Positions 51,718 to 59,323 of a stretch of DNA of 64,000 bases are shown in pieces. The notes under the pieces are model-generated. The model made no database searches and was not told where the DNA came from. It saw nothing but the letters and a program-made list of their open reading frames with translations. Position 1 is the stretch's first letter, and each line of letters begins with the position of its first letter. Source of the DNA: Hyphomicrobiales bacterium (lineage in GTDB: Bacteria; Pseudomonadota; Alphaproteobacteria; Rhizobiales; Rhizobiaceae); the NCBI GenBank assembly GCA_900472605.1, contig UCJD01000042.1:10506-74505 (forward strand). Direction: 5' to 3'. The position numbers and the translations under genes are program-made.

Positions 51718-52356
51718 ATGACCTACAGCGAAAACCTCTGGCTCTACTTCACCCTTCTCTTCGGCATCATCATCGTGCCCGGCATGGATATGCTCTTCGT
51801 TCTTGCCAATTCGCTGACATCAGGCCGGCGCGCCGGCATGGCGGCAACGGCGGGCATCATGGCGGGCGGCGCGGTGCATTCGCTTTATGGCGCGATCGGC
51901 GTCGGTCTTCTGGCGACGCTGCTGCCGGCGCTCTTCAATCCGCTGCTCTTCATCGGTGCCGCCTACATGGCCTGGATCGGCTATACGCTGATCGCAAGCT
52001 CCATCACGGTCTCGTCTGTCGAAGGCGGCACAAGCGGCTCCGGCTGGCGCGCCTTCCGCCAGGGCGCCATTACCTGCCTTATCAATCCCAAGGCCTATCT
52101 CTTCATGCTGGCGGTCTATCCGCAGTTCCTGAAGCCGGCCTATGGGCCGATCTGGCTGCAGGGCATCGTCATGGGGCTGATGACCATGGCAACGCAGGCG
52201 GCGATCTACGGCACCATCGCCGTCACCGCCTCGCGCAGCCGCACGCTGCTGATCTCCAACCCCGGCGCCACCATTCTGGTCGGCCGCATCGCCGGCGGCC
52301 TGCTGGTGGCGATCGCGATCCTCACCGCCTGGCATGGCTGGCGGGCGCCGGCATGA
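51718..52356 (+). CDS. LysE-family translocator
   Basis: This 212-aa inner-membrane exporter of the LysE/RhtB superfamily has six predicted helices. The N terminus LWLYFTLLFGIIIVPGMDMLFVLANSLTSGRRAGMAATAGIMAGG carries the conserved PGP-like (here PGM) motif and the LysE G(x)4AG pattern. FRQGAITCLINPKAYLFMLAVYPQF is the second family hallmark. Such proteins export amino acids or their analogues, with substrate unpredictable from sequence. It is divergent from the YafY regulator. Confidence 0.92.
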   Translation: MTYSENLWLYFTLLFGIIIVPGMDMLFVLANSLTSGRRAGMAATAGIMAGGAVHSLYGAIGVGLLATLLPALFNPLLFIGAAYMAWIGYTLIASSITVSSVEGGTSGSGWRAFRQGAITCLINPKAYLFMLAVYPQFLKPAYGPIWLQGIVMGLMTMATQAAIYGTIAVTASRSRTLLISNPGATILVGRIAGGLLVAIAILTAWHGWRAPA

Positions 52357-52514
52357 GGGGCGAGGAAAGCGCAAGCGCCTGAAATGCCAAATTCCTGAAT
52401 CAATTGCACTCTCACCCACTTGTTACTTCGTGGCCGAGATTAATTTGCCATCATGCCCGCGTAAGAACGAAGCGCCGGGCTTCGAAGATCTCGGTATCGA
52501 AGAGGAGTGGAGAT

Positions 52515-52967
52515 ATGAGAATAAAAGCAATCGTCGCGGCCGTTCTGGTCGCGGGCATGGGGGTTACGTCGGTGTTGGCGGCGGGAGAGGGCACGCATGA
52601 CGCACGCGTTGCCATGATGAAGAAGATCGGCGGCGCCACCGGCGCTCTCTCGGGCATTGCCAAGGGCGACAAGCCCTACGACGCCGAGGCCGTGAAGGCA
52701 GCGCTCACCACGATCTCGCAAACCGCCAAGGCCTTCCCCGATCAGTTTGGACCCGGCACAGAAAACGCCTCGGCCGATTCCGAGGCGAGCCCGAAAATCT
52801 GGGAAAACATGGATGACTTCAAGGCCCGCTCGGCAAAGCTCGGTGCTGATGCCGACACGCTGCTCGCCCAGCTTCCGGCCGATGCCGCAGGCGTCGGCGC
52901 CGGCCTGAAGACGCTCGGCGCCAGCTGTGGCGGCTGTCATCAGAACTACCGCGTGAAGAAGGAATAG
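52515..52967 (+). CDS. Cytochrome c' (c556-type)
   Basis: This 150-aa periplasmic haem protein has a signal peptide (KAIVAAVLVAGMGVTSVLAA) and a four-helix-bundle body ending in the haem-binding GASCGGCHQNYRVKKE (CGGCH), the C-terminal CxxCH typical of cytochrome c'/c556. The first helix carries the distal-side methionine pair HDARVAMMKKIG. These proteins bind NO or shuttle electrons. GAGGAGTGGAG precedes the ATG. A hairpin follows, then a gene for a diheme cytochrome on the same strand. Confidence 0.92.
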   Translation: MRIKAIVAAVLVAGMGVTSVLAAGEGTHDARVAMMKKIGGATGALSGIAKGDKPYDAEAVKAALTTISQTAKAFPDQFGPGTENASADSEASPKIWENMDDFKARSAKLGADADTLLAQLPADAAGVGAGLKTLGASCGGCHQNYRVKKE

Positions 52968-52994
52968 TCCCCTTCCTCGATCAGTCTTTGTAAA

Positions 52995-53023
52995 ATCCGT
53001 CCGGCCTTGCCTGCCGGGCGGAT
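52995..53023 (+). terminator. Hairpin after the cytochrome c' gene
   Basis: ATCCGTCCGGC and GCCGGGCGGAT pair with one G-T mismatch around a 7-nt loop, followed by CGCTTTATG. A moderate terminator between the two cytochrome genes. Confidence 0.6.
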
Positions 53024-53067
53024 CGCTTTATGTCCAATGTGCGTCGAGGACGATGGGAGAGCAGTGC

Positions 53068-53982
53068 ATGTTTCGCAGGTTTATCAGGTTTGTCCTCTGT
53101 CTCGTCGGCGTCGCCGTCTTGGGTGGCGCTGTCTTTTACCTGGTAACCGCTCCCAATCCGCTGCCTGATAGCCATTGGGCAAACCTCGGCGCGCCCGATG
53201 TCAAGAACGGCGAGATGGTCTTCTGGGCCGGCGGCTGCGTCAGCTGTCACGCGGCCCCTGGAGCGGAGGGCGATGCCAAGTTGACGCTATCTGGCGGGCT
53301 GGCGCTGAAGAGCCCCTTCGGCACCTTCCACGTCCCCAACATCTCCAGTGACGAGCAGGCCGGCATCGGCGACTGGACGCTGGCGCAATTCGGCAATGCC
53401 ATGAAGCGCGGCGTGGCGCCCAATGGCGCGCATCTCTACCCGTCCTTTCCCTATGCCTCCTATAGCCGCATGAGCGACAAGGACGTCAACGACCTCTACG
53501 CCTACATGAAGACGCTGCCGAAAAGCGCCAACGTCGCGCCGCCGCACGAGTTGCCATTCCCGTTCAACATCCGTCTGGCGCTCGGCGGCTGGAAGTTCCT
53601 CTATTTCAACGACAGCCCGCGCGTCGTGCTTGTGAATGCCGACGACAAGGTCAAGCGCGGCCAGTATCTGGTTGAGGGCCTCGGCCATTGTGGCGAATGT
53701 CACACCCCGCGCGATGCGCTGGGAGGCCTGAAGCCCAACCTTTGGCTCGCCGGCGCGCCCAATCCGGAAGGGCAGGGCACCATCCCCAACATCACGCCGG
53801 GCTCGAAAACGATCGGCGAATGGAGCGAGGCCGACATCGCCAATTACCTGGAAACCGGCTTCACGCCCGATTTCGATTCGGCCGGCGGATCGATGACCGA
53901 GGTGCAGCAGAATGTCGCTCACCTACCCAAGGCTGATCTGGAGGCAATTGCTGCCTACCTGAAGGCGGTGCCGTCGCGTTGA
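53068..53982 (+). CDS. Membrane-anchored diheme cytochrome c
   Basis: This 304-aa protein has one N-terminal membrane helix (FIRFVLCLVGVAVLGGAVFYLV) and two c-type haem domains facing the periplasm, with CVSCH (about residue 55) and CGECH (about residue 205). The distal methionines are probably in the segments KDVNDLYAYMKTLP and SMTEVQQNVAHLP. It resembles cytochrome subunits of membrane alcohol, aldehyde or gluconate dehydrogenases, but no dehydrogenase subunit is adjacent, so its electron donor is unknown. ATG 53068 is preferred over 53053, because GGGAG precedes it. Confidence 0.88.
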   Translation: MFRRFIRFVLCLVGVAVLGGAVFYLVTAPNPLPDSHWANLGAPDVKNGEMVFWAGGCVSCHAAPGAEGDAKLTLSGGLALKSPFGTFHVPNISSDEQAGIGDWTLAQFGNAMKRGVAPNGAHLYPSFPYASYSRMSDKDVNDLYAYMKTLPKSANVAPPHELPFPFNIRLALGGWKFLYFNDSPRVVLVNADDKVKRGQYLVEGLGHCGECHTPRDALGGLKPNLWLAGAPNPEGQGTIPNITPGSKTIGEWSEADIANYLETGFTPDFDSAGGSMTEVQQNVAHLPKADLEAIAAYLKAVPSR

Positions 53983-54106
53983 GGGTAGAAATACCCCAAA
54001 ATCGCCGCATTGCAGCATTTATTAGCATGCTCGACTGAATGCCCCGCAGTGGCACATGCCGCTGCCCAATGACGATCCTCAAACGTCTTGCGAAAGGCCA
54101 GCTGAA

Positions 54107-55096
54107 ATGCACAGCTCATCAGTATCTCCCGCCCATGATATCAAGAACGCTTCCGCCAACGATCTCGAAGCGGTCGCGCGCAAGGGCGGCAAGTTCAAGC
54201 GCATGGCAGTCCGCATCCCCACTTACATGGCCGATATCCGCGAGAACCCGGCCTGGCTGCCGATGTTCCTGCTCGCCCGCACCATTCCCGGCCGCCGCGC
54301 CCACTGGCTGACGGCTAAGAGGAGCAACGGTGCGATCGACAACCTGCCGACGATCTTCAAGGGTGTAAGCGCCGAAACCGCCGTTGATGCGCTGAAGCGC
54401 GACGGCATCTTCCCCGACTTGCAGCTGCCGCCGGAGATCGCCGAGGAAATATCCGCCTTCGGCCACGCCACGCCATGCTTCGGCAATTTCGACCGCAAGA
54501 TAGAGTTCGCGGCATCTGACCACCGCACCACCGAAGACAGGCTCGGCCGACCGATCCTCTCCGGCCACCATTTCGAACGGGCGCTGGAGTGCCCAGCCGT
54601 GCTGACCGTGCAGCGCGATCCGCTTCTCTCGGAAATCGCCCGCCGCTATCTCGGCGCCCAGGCGCAGCTGATCACCACCCGCACATGGTGGAGCTTCCCC
54701 ACCAAGGCCAGCGAAGCCGATCGCAGCCTTGCCTCGCTCGACAAGTATCACTTCGATCTCGACGACTGGCGGATGCTGAAGTTCTTCTTCTACCTCGTCG
54801 ATGTCGACCAGGGCACGGGCCCGCACGTCTTCGTCCGCGGCAGCCACAACAAGCGCCGCATGAAGCACCAGCTGACGCTGCTGGTCGGCCATCCCGCGAG
54901 CGAGATCATCGACTATTACGGCAAGGACAGCCCGATCACGCTCACCGGCAAGGCCGGCTCCGGCTTCGTCGAGGATCCCTTCGGCTTCCACATGGGCACC
55001 GTCGCCACCGAGAAGCCGCGCCTGATGATGGAAATCGGCTTCGGCGTCTCCAAACCCTCCCGCCGCCGCTTTCACGGTGAGCCGGTGCTGCGGTGA
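54107..55096 (+). CDS. Phytanoyl-CoA dioxygenase (PhyH)-like protein
   Basis: This 329-aa protein probably has the double-stranded beta-helix of Fe(II)/2-oxoglutarate oxygenases. KYHFDLDDWRMLKFFFYLVDVDQGTGPHVFVRGSH includes the H-x-D iron site (HFD) and the following strand typical of PhyH. GFHMGTVATEKPRLMMEIGFG contains the distal His and the 2-oxoglutarate-binding Arg. The N-terminal 120 residues are family-specific. The substrate is unknown. Similar genes in bacteria sit in capsule or lipid modification loci, but the neighbours here give no hint. Confidence 0.7.
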   Translation: MHSSSVSPAHDIKNASANDLEAVARKGGKFKRMAVRIPTYMADIRENPAWLPMFLLARTIPGRRAHWLTAKRSNGAIDNLPTIFKGVSAETAVDALKRDGIFPDLQLPPEIAEEISAFGHATPCFGNFDRKIEFAASDHRTTEDRLGRPILSGHHFERALECPAVLTVQRDPLLSEIARRYLGAQAQLITTRTWWSFPTKASEADRSLASLDKYHFDLDDWRMLKFFFYLVDVDQGTGPHVFVRGSHNKRRMKHQLTLLVGHPASEIIDYYGKDSPITLTGKAGSGFVEDPFGFHMGTVATEKPRLMMEIGFGVSKPSRRRFHGEPVLR

Positions 55097-55124
55097 GTGT
55101 GCAGCCAATCTAGTTGGCATTGCG

Positions 55125-55149
55125 GACCATACGGAAATCCCGTATGGTC
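55125..55149. promoter_or_regulatory. Operator dyad of the BrnT-type module
   Basis: Perfect 10-nt arms GACCATACGG and CCGTATGGTC with a 5-nt spacer lie 5 bp upstream of the toxin start codon. A related half-site, CACATACGG, occurs just after the antitoxin stop codon near 55683. This is the expected position for antitoxin autoregulation. Confidence 0.8.
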
Positions 55150-55154
55150 TGGTC

Positions 55155-55433
55155 ATGACGACAGACAGGTTCGATCCCAGGACGGACGCTGCCAATCTCG
55201 AAAAGCACAAGTTGTCGCTGGCCTTTGGCGACAGGATCTTTGCTGAAGACGAGAACCATCTGATCATTCCGTCAATTCGCGAGATCGATGGCGAGGAACG
55301 GTTTAAGGTGGTCGGGCGTGTCGAGCTGAAACTGTTCACTGGCGTCTTCGTCTGGCGGGGCAATCTGCCCCGCTTCATGTCGGTGAGAAGGAGCAATGAG
55401 AGTGAAGAACGAGCCTATCGTGCTGCCGGCTGA
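55155..55433 (+). CDS. BrnT-family toxin
   Basis: This 92-aa protein is of the BrnT ribonuclease-toxin family (RelE-like fold). Family features are FDPRTDAANLEKHKLSLAFGDRIFAED at the N terminus, EERFKVVGRVE in the middle and RFMSVRRSNESEERAY at the C terminus. BrnT stops growth by cutting RNA. The toxin gene comes first and the antitoxin second, the brnTA order. The ATG at 55155 is directly preceded by the operator dyad; longer in-frame starts would run through it. Confidence 0.88.
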   Translation: MTTDRFDPRTDAANLEKHKLSLAFGDRIFAEDENHLIIPSIREIDGEERFKVVGRVELKLFTGVFVWRGNLPRFMSVRRSNESEERAYRAAG

Positions 55434-55680
55434 TCCTGTTGACGCCGACGACTTCGGCGTAACGGCCGAAGCGCTGGACCGAGCCCAGCGCGCTCGTCTC
55501 ATCCGACGGACGAGAACCCAGCTCGGGCTGTCGCAATCCGAGTTCGCGCGCCGTTTCCGAGTGCCCGTCGGCACCTTGCGCGATTGGGAGCAGGCTCGTG
55601 CGACGGCACCGGAATTCGCCGTCGCTTACATGCGGGTGATCGAGCAGTTTCCCGAGATCGTCGCCAAGGCCGTTGCCTGA
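55396..55680 (+). CDS. Xre-type antitoxin partner of BrnT
   Basis: This 94-aa protein overlaps the toxin gene by 38 bp. Its C-terminal half is an Xre helix-turn-helix (RRTRTQLGLSQSEFARRFRVPVGTLRDWEQARATAPEFAVAYMRVI), the DNA-binding type that replaces the ribbon-helix-helix BrnA in many rhizobial BrnT modules. The N-terminal part (about 1-35) probably binds the toxin. It should repress the operon through the dyad at 55125-55149. Confidence 0.88.
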   Translation: MRVKNEPIVLPADPVDADDFGVTAEALDRAQRARLIRRTRTQLGLSQSEFARRFRVPVGTLRDWEQARATAPEFAVAYMRVIEQFPEIVAKAVA

Positions 55681-55721
55681 CCACACATACGGATAGGTCA
55701 GCCTGATAGACGCCCCAGCGC

Positions 55722-56216
55722 CTAAGCCAGCGCCTGCAGATAGCGCATGCCGGTGACCGGGCGCGGGATGAAATCCATGTGTTCGTAGAAGCGGTGCGCC
55801 TGGATATTGCCCGTCGCCGCGCTGACCGAGAGGTAGCCGCAGCCGGCATTGCGGGCGGTGTCGCGGGCGCGGTTGACGAGATGCTGGCCGACCCCGTGGC
55901 CGCGATGGCCATCGCGCACGAAGAGGTGGTGCAGGTCCATGCCGCGCGCGCCTTCCTGCGCCCTGTAGAGCGGCACGAGAATGGCGTAGCCGATCAGACC
56001 CTCGTCGGTTTCCGCGACAAGCGCGGTGATCCAGGGCAGGGGGCCGAACAGATCGCGCTCGAGCTGTTCCGGCGTCGAGCCTGAAGCGTCGCCGTGGTGC
56101 TTGGCCAGCAGCGCGATCATGTCGTTGAGTTCGGGCAGGTCGCGCGGCTTGGCGGCGCGGATATTGATCACCGGCGGGCGGATCAATGAGATTTCGCTGT
56201 CTTCGATGTCGGTCAT
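55722..56216 (-). CDS. GNAT-family N-acetyltransferase
   Basis: This 164-aa acetyl-CoA-dependent transferase has the GNAT fold: ITALVAETDEGLIGYAILVPLYR, then the acetyl-CoA loop HHLFVRDGHRGHGVGQHLVNRARDTARNAGC (Q/RxxGxG/A as HRGHGVG), and GYLSVSAATGNIQAHRFYEHMDFI at the end. The start at 56216 is preferred to 56279, which lies in a hairpin. The substrate is unknown. It is followed on the opposite strand by the dmeR-dmeF module. Confidence 0.9.
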   Translation of the reverse strand: MTDIEDSEISLIRPPVINIRAAKPRDLPELNDMIALLAKHHGDASGSTPEQLERDLFGPLPWITALVAETDEGLIGYAILVPLYRAQEGARGMDLHHLFVRDGHRGHGVGQHLVNRARDTARNAGCGYLSVSAATGNIQAHRFYEHMDFIPRPVTGMRYLQALA

Positions 56217-56273
56217 GTCTTTGCGTCCCGGTCTGGCGTTTCGTGGTGGTCTGCCGTCAGGACGCTTGAGATA

Positions 56274-56303
56274 CAACAAAGCCGCCTGACGGCGGCTTTG
56301 TTG
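56274..56303. terminator. Perfect hairpin upstream of the GNAT gene
   Basis: Arms CAACAAAGCCGCC and GGCGGCTTTGTTG (13 nt, perfect) enclose TGAC. It looks like a terminator on either strand, but no gene ends here: the GNAT gene starts 58 bp to the left and dmeR starts 181 bp to the right. It may end an unannotated small transcript or attenuate the GNAT mRNA. Confidence 0.55.
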
Positions 56304-56449
56304 ACAATAAGATCTGTCCAGCCGCCCTTTACAGGTACAGCCAAAAATACGAGCGGTTGATGTGCGCGTTCTTGATCATGGCGCAATACATCTTCCCAAT
56401 TCTTCGTCTTGTCAAGCCATGCGCGGGCTTTCCTTCCGTCTCCATTTAA

Positions 56450-56468
56450 GATAGGGTACCCCCCTATC
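56450..56468. promoter_or_regulatory. DmeR operator
   Basis: GATAGGGTACCCCCCTATC is an inverted repeat with G/C tracts, 16 bp upstream of the dmeR start. RcnR/DmeR-type repressors bind such G-tract dyads, so this is almost certainly the autoregulatory site. Confidence 0.8.
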
Positions 56469-56484
56469 CTATATCGAGATGAGC

Positions 56485-56757
56485 ATGTCCCACACCCAGC
56501 ACAACAAGAAAAAGCTGATCGCCCGTATCAACAGGCTGAAGGGCCAGATGGATGCGGTGGAACGCGCGCTCGAGGCCGAAAAGCCCTGCGGCGAAATCCT
56601 GCAGCTGCTCTCCTCAATCCGCGGCGCGCTGAACGGGCTGACCGGCGAGGTGCTGGACGATCACCTTCACGAGCATGTCCTGCACGCTTTAGACGAGAAG
56701 GCGCGCAGCGAGGCCGTCGAGGAAATTTCCGAGGTTCTGAGAACCTACATCCGCTGA
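56485..56757 (+). CDS. dmeR: Cobalt/nickel-responsive repressor DmeR (RcnR/CsoR family)
   Basis: This 90-aa four-helix repressor releases DNA when it binds Co(II) or Ni(II). With the start at 56485 the ligand residues fall at His3, Cys35, His60, His62, His64 and His67, close to the RcnR numbering (His3, Cys35, His60, His64); this decides against the ATG at 56479, which would shift them by two. RINRLKGQMDAVERALE and CGEILQLLSSIRGALNGLTG are family signatures. It precedes dmeF by 70 bp on the same strand, and a G-tract dyad lies before it. The dmeRF pair was described in Rhizobium leguminosarum as a cobalt/nickel resistance operon. Confidence 0.9.
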   Translation: MSHTQHNKKKLIARINRLKGQMDAVERALEAEKPCGEILQLLSSIRGALNGLTGEVLDDHLHEHVLHALDEKARSEAVEEISEVLRTYIR

Positions 56758-56827
56758 TGCCCTGAGCGCGCGAGGCTATCCGAGCTGACGCGCCTGAGGG
56801 CGCGAGACCATTCATAAGGAGCGTGCG

Positions 56828-57865
56828 ATGACCGCACAGACAGAAACCCTGCAGCACGAGCACGTCTTCCTCGGCGAGGACCACGACCGCAACACCCGCC
56901 GCATCTGGCTCGTCATCGCGCTGACCGCATCGATGATGGTGGCCGAGATCGCTGCCGGCACCTGGTATGGCTCGATGGCGCTGGTTGCCGATGGCTGGCA
57001 CATGTCGACCCATGCAAGCGCCATGCTGATCTCGGCGCTCGCCTATCTCTACGCCCGCCGCCAGGCCCACAATCCGCGCTTCACCTTCGGCACCGGAAAG
57101 CTCGGCGATCTCGCCGGTTTCGCCAGCGCCATCATCCTCGCCCTGATCGCGCTGCTGATGGCCTATGAAAGCGTGCTGCGCATCGCCAACCCCGTTCCCA
57201 TCAGCTTCTCCCAGGCAATCGGCGTCGCCGTCCTCGGCCTCGCGGTCAATGTCCTCAGTGCCTGGCTGCTGAAGGACGATCACCATCACCATGGGCACGC
57301 GCATGGTCATGGTCATGGTCACGGCCACAGCCACGGCGATCACGGTTCCCACGCCCGCCACGGCGACCATGCGCATCATGGTTCCCACGCCCTACATGGC
57401 GATCACGCCAGCCGCGCCCCGCGCGCCACCGACAACAACATGCGCGCCGCCTATGTCCACGTCATCGCCGATGCGCTCACCTCGGTGCTCGCCATCGCGG
57501 CACTTCTGCTCGGCAGCCTCTATGGCTGGCTCTGGCTCGATCCGCTGATGGGTATCGTCGGCGGCGTCATCATCGCGCAATGGGCCTGGGGCCTGATGAA
57601 GGCGTCGGGCGCCGTTCTGCTCGACACACTTCCCGCCGCGGGCGACCTGCCGAAGGCGATCCGCGACGTGGTCGAGACCGATGGCGACGAGATCACCGAT
57701 CTGCACGTGTGGCAGGTTGGCCCCGGCCACCATGCGGCCATCGTCGCGGTCGCCACAGCGGCCCCGCGCGCACCGTCCTTCTACAAGGAGAAGCTCTCCT
57801 CGCTGGGCCAGCTGTCGCATGTGACGGTCGAGGTCACGCAGACGGCGGAGAAAAGGGCCGCCTGA
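56828..57865 (+). CDS. dmeF: Cation diffusion facilitator DmeF (Co/Ni efflux)
   Basis: This 345-aa inner-membrane CDF protein exports cobalt and nickel by proton antiport. Six helices are predicted. Helix 2 carries ADGWHMSTHASAM, corresponding to the HxxxD-like metal site of CDF proteins, and helix 5 the second (MRAAYVHVIADALTS). Between helices 4 and 5 there is a very long His/Gly/Asp-rich loop (about 155-200, more than 15 histidines) that probably collects metal. The C-terminal cytosolic domain has ITDLHVWQVGPGHHAAIVAV. AAGGAG precedes the ATG. It is cotranscribed with dmeR. Confidence 0.93.
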   Translation: MTAQTETLQHEHVFLGEDHDRNTRRIWLVIALTASMMVAEIAAGTWYGSMALVADGWHMSTHASAMLISALAYLYARRQAHNPRFTFGTGKLGDLAGFASAIILALIALLMAYESVLRIANPVPISFSQAIGVAVLGLAVNVLSAWLLKDDHHHHGHAHGHGHGHGHSHGDHGSHARHGDHAHHGSHALHGDHASRAPRATDNNMRAAYVHVIADALTSVLAIAALLLGSLYGWLWLDPLMGIVGGVIIAQWAWGLMKASGAVLLDTLPAAGDLPKAIRDVVETDGDEITDLHVWQVGPGHHAAIVAVATAAPRAPSFYKEKLSSLGQLSHVTVEVTQTAEKRAA

Positions 57866-58044
57866 GGTCTCCTGCACCAGAGAAGCGCCAGAGAAAGGCC
57901 AGCGAAAGGGTTGATGCCGGGAATGCGAATCTGAAAGATCAATGCATTCCGGAGGGCTGAGGCGCGGGCGACGCAAGCGGGCCACAATCGCGCTTTAACC
58001 CCGTTCTCATTGATGCCTTCATCGATTCTGGCAAAGGTCTTTTC

Positions 58045-58932
58045 ATGCAACGCTTTTCGATCCGCCGCCGCACGCTTCTCGGCTCCGCATTGCTCGCCCC
58101 GGCGCTGTTTCTGCCGGGGGCGACCCGCGCCGAGGAAAGCGACGACGAGATCGATCGCCGCATCGGCGCGCTGGAAAAGCGGATCGGCGGACGCATCGGC
58201 GTTTCCGTCATCGACACCGAGACCAACATCTCCTTCGGCTATCGCGAGACCGAGACCTTCCCGATGTTCTCGACCTTCAAGGTGCTTGCCGCTGCCATGG
58301 TGCTGTCGCGTGTCGACAAGGGCCAGGAAAATCTCGAACGCCGCGTGGTCTACGACAAGGCGCAACTCGTCGCCTATTCACCCGAGACCGAGAAACATGT
58401 CGGCGGAGAGGGCATGAGCGTCGGCGATCTCTGCAGAGCGGCGATCACGCTGAGCGACAACACCGCCGGCAATCTGCTTCTGGAAAGCCTCGGCGGCCCG
58501 AAGGAATTGACCAACTGGCTGCGCACGCTCGGAGACGGTTCCACCCGTCTCGACCGCATCGAGCCCGATCTCAACGATGTCGCCAAGGACGATCCGCGCG
58601 ATACCACAACGCCCGATGCCATGCTCGACACGCTCGGCAACATCGCGCTCGGCTCCGTCCTGTCGGAGCCCTCGCAAAAGACGCTGATCCAATGGCTAGT
58701 CGCCAACACCACGGGCAACGAACGCCTGCGCACCGGCCTGCCGGAAACCTGGAAGATCGGCGACAAGACCGGCACCGGCAAGAACGGTTCCGCTGCCGAC
58801 ATCGCCATCTGCTGGCCCCCCGGCCACGGCCCCATCCTGATCGCCGTCTACGTCACCAACGCCACGGTTGCGACCGCCGAAATCAACCCTGTTTTCGGCG
58901 AGGTCGGGCGGATCGTGGCGGAGATGGTGTGA
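58045..58932 (+). CDS. Class A beta-lactamase
   Basis: This 295-aa serine beta-lactamase hydrolyses penicillins or cephalosporins in the periplasm. The active-site set is complete: Ser76-Thr-Phe-Lys79 (STFK), Ser137-Asp-Asn139 (SDN), Glu173 in EPDLN and Lys241-Thr-Gly243 (KTG). The signal has two or three arginines followed by a hydrophobic stretch (IRRRTLLGSALLAPALFLPGA), suggesting Tat export, as for several class A enzymes of environmental bacteria. No regulator of the AmpR type is next to it. It appears to be a chromosomal resident gene, since codon use matches its neighbours. Confidence 0.93.
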   Translation: MQRFSIRRRTLLGSALLAPALFLPGATRAEESDDEIDRRIGALEKRIGGRIGVSVIDTETNISFGYRETETFPMFSTFKVLAAAMVLSRVDKGQENLERRVVYDKAQLVAYSPETEKHVGGEGMSVGDLCRAAITLSDNTAGNLLLESLGGPKELTNWLRTLGDGSTRLDRIEPDLNDVAKDDPRDTTTPDAMLDTLGNIALGSVLSEPSQKTLIQWLVANTTGNERLRTGLPETWKIGDKTGTGKNGSAADIAICWPPGHGPILIAVYVTNATVATAEINPVFGEVGRIVAEMV

Positions 58933-59066
58933 GGAGGGTATCCGAAAATAGAATATATCGATCAATAGGATAAGGCAAGAAAGTGAATCTTGCTCGCATC
59001 TCGTTGACTCAGTCTCTTAGCAGTTGGCTCCACGCTTGAAGTCCAGCCGAGGCGGCCCCATCCTCT

Positions 59067-59211
59067 CCCTCATTCTCGCCCTTGTGGCGGGAATCCAGCC
59101 GCCGCGCGTCCGCGGGGCGAGAGACTCTTCTTCGACGAAATGATTGGAGCAAGTCAGTCACGGCGCAGACGCGCCGTGACTGGATTCCTGTCACAAGCAC
59201 AGGCATGAGGG
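59067..59211. repeat. Palindromic intergenic repeat element
   Basis: The 145-bp element has long imperfect outer arms (CCCTCATTCTCGCCCTTGTG against CACAAGCACAGGCATGAGGG, then GGAATCCAG/CTGGATTCC) and a perfect inner hairpin with arms CAGTCACGGCGC (59155-59166) and GCGCCGTGACTG (59171-59182). It resembles the dispersed palindromic repeats of rhizobial intergenic regions and is distinct from the RIME-like copies. The 391-bp gap 58933-59323 otherwise holds only the gcd terminator. Confidence 0.7.
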
Positions 59212-59278
59212 CGGAGTGTGTTTCGCCGGCAGAGTCCTATCGCAGCGGCAGCGAGCATGGGTTGCGGGCCCCAACGCA

Positions 59279-59304
59279 AAATGGCCGCCCGAAGGCGGCC
59301 ATTT
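59279..59304. terminator. Terminator of gcd
   Basis: Arms AAATGGCCGCC (59279-59289) and GGCGGCCATTT (59294-59304) enclose a 4-nt loop. On the minus strand the stem ends in TTTT, 20 bp after the gcd stop codon. Confidence 0.8.
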
Positions 59305-59323
59305 CGGTGGTCTTTGAAGCCGG

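Noticed and set aside
59009..59206. Minus-strand ORF of 65 codons between bla and gcd
   Set aside because: It is made of the palindromic repeat element and lacks a ribosome binding site.
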